Assembly (NCBI GenBank): GCA_934096585.1
Contig: CAKOMG010000003.1
Span: 145,164 to 209,163 of the forward strand
Length of the DNA stretch: 64,000 nt
Reading direction: 5' to 3'
Source: an uncultured Bacilli bacterium
Lineage (GTDB): Bacteria; Bacillota_I; Bacilli_A; ML615J-28; CAG-698
In this document: one piece after another, positions 60,401-64,000 of the stretch
Position numbering within the stretch: the stretch's first letter is position 1
Layout: the number at the start of each line of letters is the position of its first letter
Translations under genes and position numbers: made by a program
Notes under the pieces: model-generated
Database searches by the model: none
What the model saw: the letters and a program-made list of their open reading frames with translations, nothing else
Told to the model about the DNA's origin: nothing

Positions 60401-63307
60401 AATAGTATATGATCCCAAGTCCTCATCAGCGTCATCAAAATTCAAATAAATTTTATATTGAGCTTTTTCAAATACAGCACTGAAAGTCACAGGTCCTTCA
60501 TATATATCAAATATTGAACCATTTTTATATATTTTGCCTGTTTCATCACAATACCACCCAACAAAATCATATCCATCTTTTTCTAGCTCATCTAATCCAG
60601 ATAAAATAGAATAAAATTTTACTGTGACAGAATCAACTAAATTTATGCCATCTAACAATTCAACACGAATCCATTTTGGAACAATATTCATTACATAATT
60701 TGAATAAGATGAATCATTTTTATAATCATTTATATATAAACTAGGCACATAAATTTTTAAATTTTTATTATTTAGAAATGTAGTTTTACTTATACTAGTT
60801 GGTATTCCCCTTAACATGTATACATTTAAAAGGTTTGGACAATCTGTAAAAGCATAAGCTTTAATAGTTCTAACATTACTTGGAATAACTACTTCTGTTA
60901 GTTTTTTTGAAGCAAAAGCACTATTTCCTATTGTTACAACATCACTTGGAATTTTATATTTTGTATTAGTTTCATTATTATATTTGATTAATACACTTCC
61001 TAAGATAATAATATCATTATTATCCAACCATTTCGTTGAAGTAAAGGCTTCCCTATTTACATATTTTACCTTCGATCCCCCACTAACACTTTCTAATTTT
61101 GTACAATTCAAAAATGCATAATCATTTATTCTTTCAACATTACTTAAATTAATTGAAGTAATGTCATTATTATTAAAAAATGCATATTCTTCAATTGTTT
61201 GAACTGAACTAGGGACAACAAATGCATTTTTAGCATATGAAACTATTAATCTTGTTATATTTTTATCATATAAAGTAGAATTAAAAACTATAAAGTTTTC
61301 ATTACTTGAATCAATACTAATATTAGATATATTCGTTGATAAAAATACAGAATTTCCTATTGCTTTTAAATTTCTTGGAAGTACAAATTCAGATTCACTT
61401 CCATTATATTCACCTATCAAATTAACACAATATGCAAATGCATAATTTCCAATTTTTTCAACACTTGATGGAACTTTTAATTCTGTTATTTTTGTACAAC
61501 CATAAAATGCATTATCACTTATTTCTTTTAACATAGAATTATTGGCAAATGTTACTTTTTCTAAATTAGTACAATTCTCAAAAGCAGAATCTCCTATTAT
61601 TCTAACTGTATTAGGTATTACCACTTCTGTTATACTTGTTTCACCATTAAAATCATTCGCAAAAGCAAATTGACTAATTTCAACTACTTTCTTTCCGTCA
61701 ATATAGCTTGGTATAAATAATTGATTGCCATTTGCTTCTTTTAAAAATGCACTAATACCAACTTCATTATTCCCTAAATCATAAATTTCAAAATCTGCAT
61801 CCTTTTTACCTGAAAATTTTATATTTTTTAAAATATAATTTAACATTCTTTTATCACGAGGTTCTAAATTATGTACAACTGGAATATTGTTTTGAGCATA
61901 TGCATCAGTATTTGAATTGTATGGAGTAAAACAGAATTTTTCTCTTTTAAATCCTTCATAACCATCAGTAGTTATAATAGTACCGCCATACAATCCTAAT
62001 TGAGATGTTAGATTAACTAAGCAATCGTTATACCATGATACAAACGGATAATGATAATCAAGATTTAATTCAGATACAAGAATTTGAATTATATCATCAA
62101 TTATTATATCACTTAAATCAAAATTCGCTAATGCTTCTGATACGATTGTAGAGATTAATCTAAACAATAATGCTTTACCTGATGTAAGTATATCTAGATA
62201 TGATTTCTTAACAGCATATTCAATTCCTGAAAAAACAACAGTAATTAAAGTTGAAAATAATTCTGGTGGAATATCTTTCCACATAGCTTGTAAAGCTCTT
62301 TTACATTGATCAGTCCATGCCATATAACGATAAAATTCTAATGTTGCATATCCGCCTAAAGCATGAACATTAATTTTATCATACCCTAATTCTTCATAAT
62401 TAGAATTCCATCTTTCCATATAATCTCTATAAATACTTTCAGTGATAATATCATGTTCACCTTCTGGGCTATTTCCAATTGGACAACCAATTTTATAATC
62501 TATTGAAGCAGACGTTGATCCACAATATGGAGTACCTAAACTAAAAACTGATGCTACCATATCAGGATGATCAAGAGCATATTCAATATTAGTGATACCA
62601 CCTCTACTATGTCCAATTAAATTAATTCTAGGTAATACATTATTATTTGCTAATTTAACATCATATACAACTCTACTTATTGCATAATTAAATTCTTTAT
62701 AAACTTTGTAGTTTTCAAGATTAGTAGTTGACCCATCAGATTGAAATATTACAATACTATGTTTAGAAATATCTGTAATACTGCTAATTTGATTTTTTTC
62801 ATCAAATTTTATTTCTTCTAAATCTGTTTTATTACTTAAAAGTGCATCACTATACTGCTTTGTTATATCATATAATTCAAAAGTATTATTTGTAACCTTA
62901 GCAATATATATATTAGAATTACCTCTTTTGAATAATTTAGTAATTATAGAGTCTGGCGTATAGCCAAACAAATTATTATCTGCTCCAATATTACTCCAGT
63001 GACTAGCATCTCCTCCTAATCCATGAGTTAAAACCGTAATTAGAGGTGCTTCTGTACTTACTACATTACCATTTCTATCATTCTTGGAATTCATTATATA
63101 TAATCTATTATTTTCTATTCCTGGTCTAATACTATCATTTATATTAGTATTATAATTATATGTATTAGTGCTTGAATATAATTGTGAACTATTTATATTA
63201 AAATTATTACTACTTGCATTGATAATTACACTTTTGTTTTTAAACAAAATAACTGCTAGTACAACAACGATTAATAAACTTAAAACTCTGTTAACTAACT
63301 TCTGAAT
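57407..63307 (-). CDS. Giant secreted lipase-like protein with BspA-type leucine-rich repeats, B-repeats, Gly-rich region and two Big_2 domains
   Basis: The frame encodes about 1966 residues if started at the ATT at 63307. That start has AAGGGAG 6 nt upstream and gives a signal peptide (RVLSLLIVVVLAVILF); the first standard start, TTG at 63247, would remove it and has no SD. Counting from that TTG: an alpha/beta hydrolase (60-330) has the oxyanion TVLTHGLGGD (72-80) and nucleophile elbow IGHSRGG (Ser214). BspA-type LRRs span about 490-870 (VVIPNTVRIIGDSAFENCTN). B-repeats (EGYIFIGWFDG) cover about 875-1085. A Gly-Asn-rich stretch covers about 1200-1380. A beta region follows, and two Big_2 domains (IAIVSSYGTITAIRTG; IATVSAYGTIIAKSQ) end the protein. 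No LPXTG or C-terminal helix is present, so it is released or held by its domains. Confidence 0.75.
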   Translation of the reverse strand: MQKLVNRVLSLLIVVVLAVILFKNKSVIINASSNNFNINSSQLYSSTNTYNYNTNINDSIRPGIENNRLYIMNSKNDRNGNVVSTEAPLITVLTHGLGGDASHWSNIGADNNLFGYTPDSIITKLFKRGNSNIYIAKVTNNTFELYDITKQYSDALLSNKTDLEEIKFDEKNQISSITDISKHSIVIFQSDGSTTNLENYKVYKEFNYAISRVVYDVKLANNNVLPRINLIGHSRGGITNIEYALDHPDMVASVFSLGTPYCGSTSASIDYKIGCPIGNSPEGEHDIITESIYRDYMERWNSNYEELGYDKINVHALGGYATLEFYRYMAWTDQCKRALQAMWKDIPPELFSTLITVVFSGIEYAVKKSYLDILTSGKALLFRLISTIVSEALANFDLSDIIIDDIIQILVSELNLDYHYPFVSWYNDCLVNLTSQLGLYGGTIITTDGYEGFKREKFCFTPYNSNTDAYAQNNIPVVHNLEPRDKRMLNYILKNIKFSGKKDADFEIYDLGNNEVGISAFLKEANGNQLFIPSYIDGKKVVEISQFAFANDFNGETSITEVVIPNTVRIIGDSAFENCTNLEKVTFANNSMLKEISDNAFYGCTKITELKVPSSVEKIGNYAFAYCVNLIGEYNGSESEFVLPRNLKAIGNSVFLSTNISNISIDSSNENFIVFNSTLYDKNITRLIVSYAKNAFVVPSSVQTIEEYAFFNNNDITSINLSNVERINDYAFLNCTKLESVSGGSKVKYVNREAFTSTKWLDNNDIIILGSVLIKYNNETNTKYKIPSDVVTIGNSAFASKKLTEVVIPSNVRTIKAYAFTDCPNLLNVYMLRGIPTSISKTTFLNNKNLKIYVPSLYINDYKNDSSYSNYVMNIVPKWIRVELLDGINLVDSVTVKFYSILSGLDELEKDGYDFVGWYCDETGKIYKNGSIFDIYEGPVTFSAVFEKAQYKIYLNFDDADEDLGSYTIGYGESFQYPVPVKEGYIFIGWFDGNESDSLQYSNEKGESLFDWNNNDSIVLFARFEKKQFNITYDLNGGVNSPNNPSNFLADETIELDSPMKYGYEFLGWTLNGSQIIEIKEGTYQNITLVAHWEAHIINGTTNSNEYLINAANTIIYCDNLSTTANNTFNIENNVKQVTFISSENKKLNVFINVKSRKEDLIINLSNVNFEAHLNKSLIDASNGSYTLYINCDGNNYLKGGDGVEQNKNGSSAIMAFKLIISGDNLTIKGGNGYNGLNGKDGEKGNDGIYYPEGFLFNQVLGTNGENGTNGENGEDGGNGAFAIYTLSTFSAINQNITLIGGNGGNGGNGGKGGDGGKGYRIDLGDSVNSDKDDKEIIGKGSNGGNGGNGGNGGNAGVGKQAVSFDATLGIQGINGRPGDRGAAGAGGAAGIGGTVGQNGKQGKNGIIGIDANVTISYFLKLDCDTDNKLNPLIVNVTKQKHFLIEVLIQCEGYYVFETESILGSWLSLYDENMNKIEEPNITISNSDLDMRINAYLTKGKFYLLIEDEENNDNITLYVRSNITKNLIVSEDTPKELLSHLHKNQEIYSFYTAKGGFYNIILQATSKYEKNYFNGKIEVLYGNEIIKRFRINDLNYNSSSIDNSNNLVFYADKGTTYKIKITFDDYSVDTLYLVISTYTSVSLDKNDEFILNESVIKGDSFNYWNVQKTGTYSFNLKYSGINNNNFVFFVFKDANNSLQVINSYNLCEFNNAIEFNFNVEVLEGDRLYFGYINGEQNGFINVEINKYISRQFDIVTDVNRNVSVGSEVSLNKGRYKGKIITAGFTRICYLGDNAPDKTSRLNYEWTSSNEEIAIVSSYGTITAIRTGRVVISATYKNDTTIVGKIIIDVVPSTLDEDVYLMYGMDCRTGGTISGTEVTSGLGETIPISNNNSIVTIHKNKTRLICVGSDSPTTSVQDFNWSTSDSSIATVSAYGTIIAKSQLGTITITGIYKYNNYYKIIITIKVI
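59105..59640 (-). repeat. Glycine-rich low-complexity repeat region within the giant lipase gene
   Basis: Irregular tandem GGN/GGA/GGT-type triplets encode runs such as GGNGGNGGKGGDGGKG and GGAAGIGGTVGQNGKQG, locally richer in G+C than the surroundings. It resembles secreted Gly-rich or collagen-like spacers. No constant repeat unit was found. Confidence 0.85.
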
Positions 63308-63318
63308 CTTTTACTCCC

Positions 63319-64000
63319 TTATTTCCATTTTGCATATATTATTGTTTCTTTATAATCATAGTTTCCTTCTGAATCATACATCTTTTCTGGTATTATTTCT
63401 TTTTCAAAATCCCATATATTTATACATTCTTTCTCTTTATACCATCCATCAAATGTATATCCTTTTCTTTTTGGATTTGGTGGTATATTTATTATTGTTT
63501 CGTTAAATACATTATCTATAAAATATGTTTGATATCCTTCTTTTTCATAGTTATAGTAATAACTAATGTTTGCAATCTTATTTATATTTGTTTGTTTTCC
63601 AGCAGCTTTACGATTTAAATAATCCTCGTATGAATAAAAATCATTACTAGAATCCTTATAAATATGAAAAAAATGACTTATTTCATCTTGATAGCTTGGA
63701 ATATAATATGTCACTTCATTAGAACATGTTTCGATTAAATGCCCTGACACTGAAATATCTATAATATTTGTATTAAAATACATTTTTTTTAAATTTTCTG
63801 ATTCTACATAAAAATTTTGACCACAAAAATAACCATCTTGATGATATATATAAACCTTATAATTTCCAAAATCAGTTGGCCACATAATTACTTCTTTTTG
63901 TTTTCCTTCTTCACTTAATCCACGCACAAACACTGTATTCATATTATTATTGACAAAACATTCAAAATCACCTATTGGTTCTAATTTATGACATCCATTA
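63319..64000 (-). CDS. Surface protein ending in a B-repeat, 5' part outside the window
   Basis: The reading frame is open to the right edge (about 226 residues visible), beginning NGCHKLEPIGDFECFVNNNM, so the ATG at 63942 is probably internal. The visible end has a BspA/LRR-like cap (NTNIIDISVSGHLIETCSN), and the last 50 residues form one InlB-type B-repeat (KRKGYTFDGWYKEKECINIW, then ETIIYAKWK). Its TAA is part of the SD region of the giant lipase gene, so the two surface genes are probably cotranscribed. It has no cell-wall anchor. Confidence 0.7.
   Translation of the reverse strand, partial: NGCHKLEPIGDFECFVNNNMNTVFVRGLSEEGKQKEVIMWPTDFGNYKVYIYHQDGYFCGQNFYVESENLKKMYFNTNIIDISVSGHLIETCSNEVTYYIPSYQDEISHFFHIYKDSSNDFYSYEDYLNRKAAGKQTNINKIANISYYYNYEKEGYQTYFIDNVFNETIINIPPNPKRKGYTFDGWYKEKECINIWDFEKEIIPEKMYDSEGNYDYKETIIYAKWK

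Noticed and set aside
63319..63942. An ATG at 63942 as the start of the surface protein at the right edge
   Set aside because: The frame stays open to the window end and carries similar sequence upstream, with no SD before that ATG; the gene is more likely cut by the edge.
1..64000. Mollicutes-type recoding of TGA as Trp
   Set aside because: TGG is used for Trp throughout, and TGA ends rel, mtaB, the Nudix gene and the MBL gene at correct positions.
1..64000. tRNA, rRNA, riboswitch or CRISPR features
   Set aside because: No T-arm GTTCGAATC-type motif in a cloverleaf context, no rRNA-like GC-rich block and no repeat array was seen; covariance-model searches (tRNAscan-SE, Infernal) would be needed to exclude small RNAs fully.

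Overview
The window is 64 kb of a very AT-rich, gene-dense, low-GC Gram-positive chromosome using the standard genetic code: TGG serves for Trp and TGA acts as a normal stop (for example in rel, mtaB and the MBL hydrolase gene). Gene content points to class Bacilli. There is a dcw-type mraZ-rsmH start, a CIRCE-controlled hrcA-grpE-dnaK-dnaJ operon, a yqeG-yqeH-yqeK-rsfS block, mutS-mutL-miaA and the MEP-pathway gene ispG. The general look resembles AT-rich gut Bacilli near Erysipelotrichales or the RF39/Acholeplasmatales side; that placement is inference. Endospore genes are scattered through the window: spoIIIAH, a spoVID-like gene paired with a CotS/YsxE-like gene, a spoVB-like flippase, a TIGR04086 membrane protein, a YlmC/YmxH protein and an uninterrupted sigK. 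The organism is therefore probably a spore former or recently descended from one.

Layout. 1-2.1 kb: rsmH (cut by the window edge), mraZ with its operator, rpmF and yceD. 2.1-9.5 kb: an aminotransferase, the spoVID/cotS-like pair, spoIIIAH, a DUF1189-like membrane protein and a large TPR-GAF protein with degenerate signalling domains. 9.7-12.8 kb: the apt-rel-dtd operon. 13-18.5 kb: spoVB-like, DUF421, TIGR04086, rarA and a degenerate FtsK/SpoIIIE homologue. 18.6-24.9 kb: rpmG, a transposase-derived HTH gene coupled to ispG, then rsmE-mtaB-cshB-nfo. 25-31.5 kb: a tandem-duplicated OB-like lipoprotein and an operon of Nudix hydrolase, small membrane protein, FRG protein and a carbohydrate-type ABC importer. 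31.6-36.3 kb: the heat-shock operon. 36.4-40.6 kb: an MBL hydrolase, ymxH, a yqeK-rsfS fusion, yqeH, yqeG and divergent sigK. 40.6-43.2 kb: a ROK-like protein, greA and a DNA-deoxyinosine glycosylase. 43.2-49.9 kb: an ABC exporter operon with a YwaF-like/ATPase fusion and a B-repeat lipoprotein. 50-57.3 kb: mutS-mutL-miaA plus a phosphodiester glycosidase. 57.4-64 kb: a giant secreted lipase/LRR/B-repeat protein and the end of another surface protein.

Most genes lie on the minus strand in short operons with ATGA or TAATG overlaps. The DNA is compact. Housekeeping promoters are near-consensus (TTGNNN, 16-17 bp, TATAAT). Terminators repeatedly contain the stop codon of the gene they end, and some promoters overlap the preceding gene or terminator. 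No tRNA or rRNA genes, CRISPR array or intact insertion sequence were seen. The most unusual items are the degenerate FtsK homologue, the stand-alone transposase HTH in front of ispG, the FRG/Nudix/ABC operon, the YwaF-ABC fusion exporter, the YqeK-RsfS fusion, and a giant secreted lipase whose best start codon is ATT.
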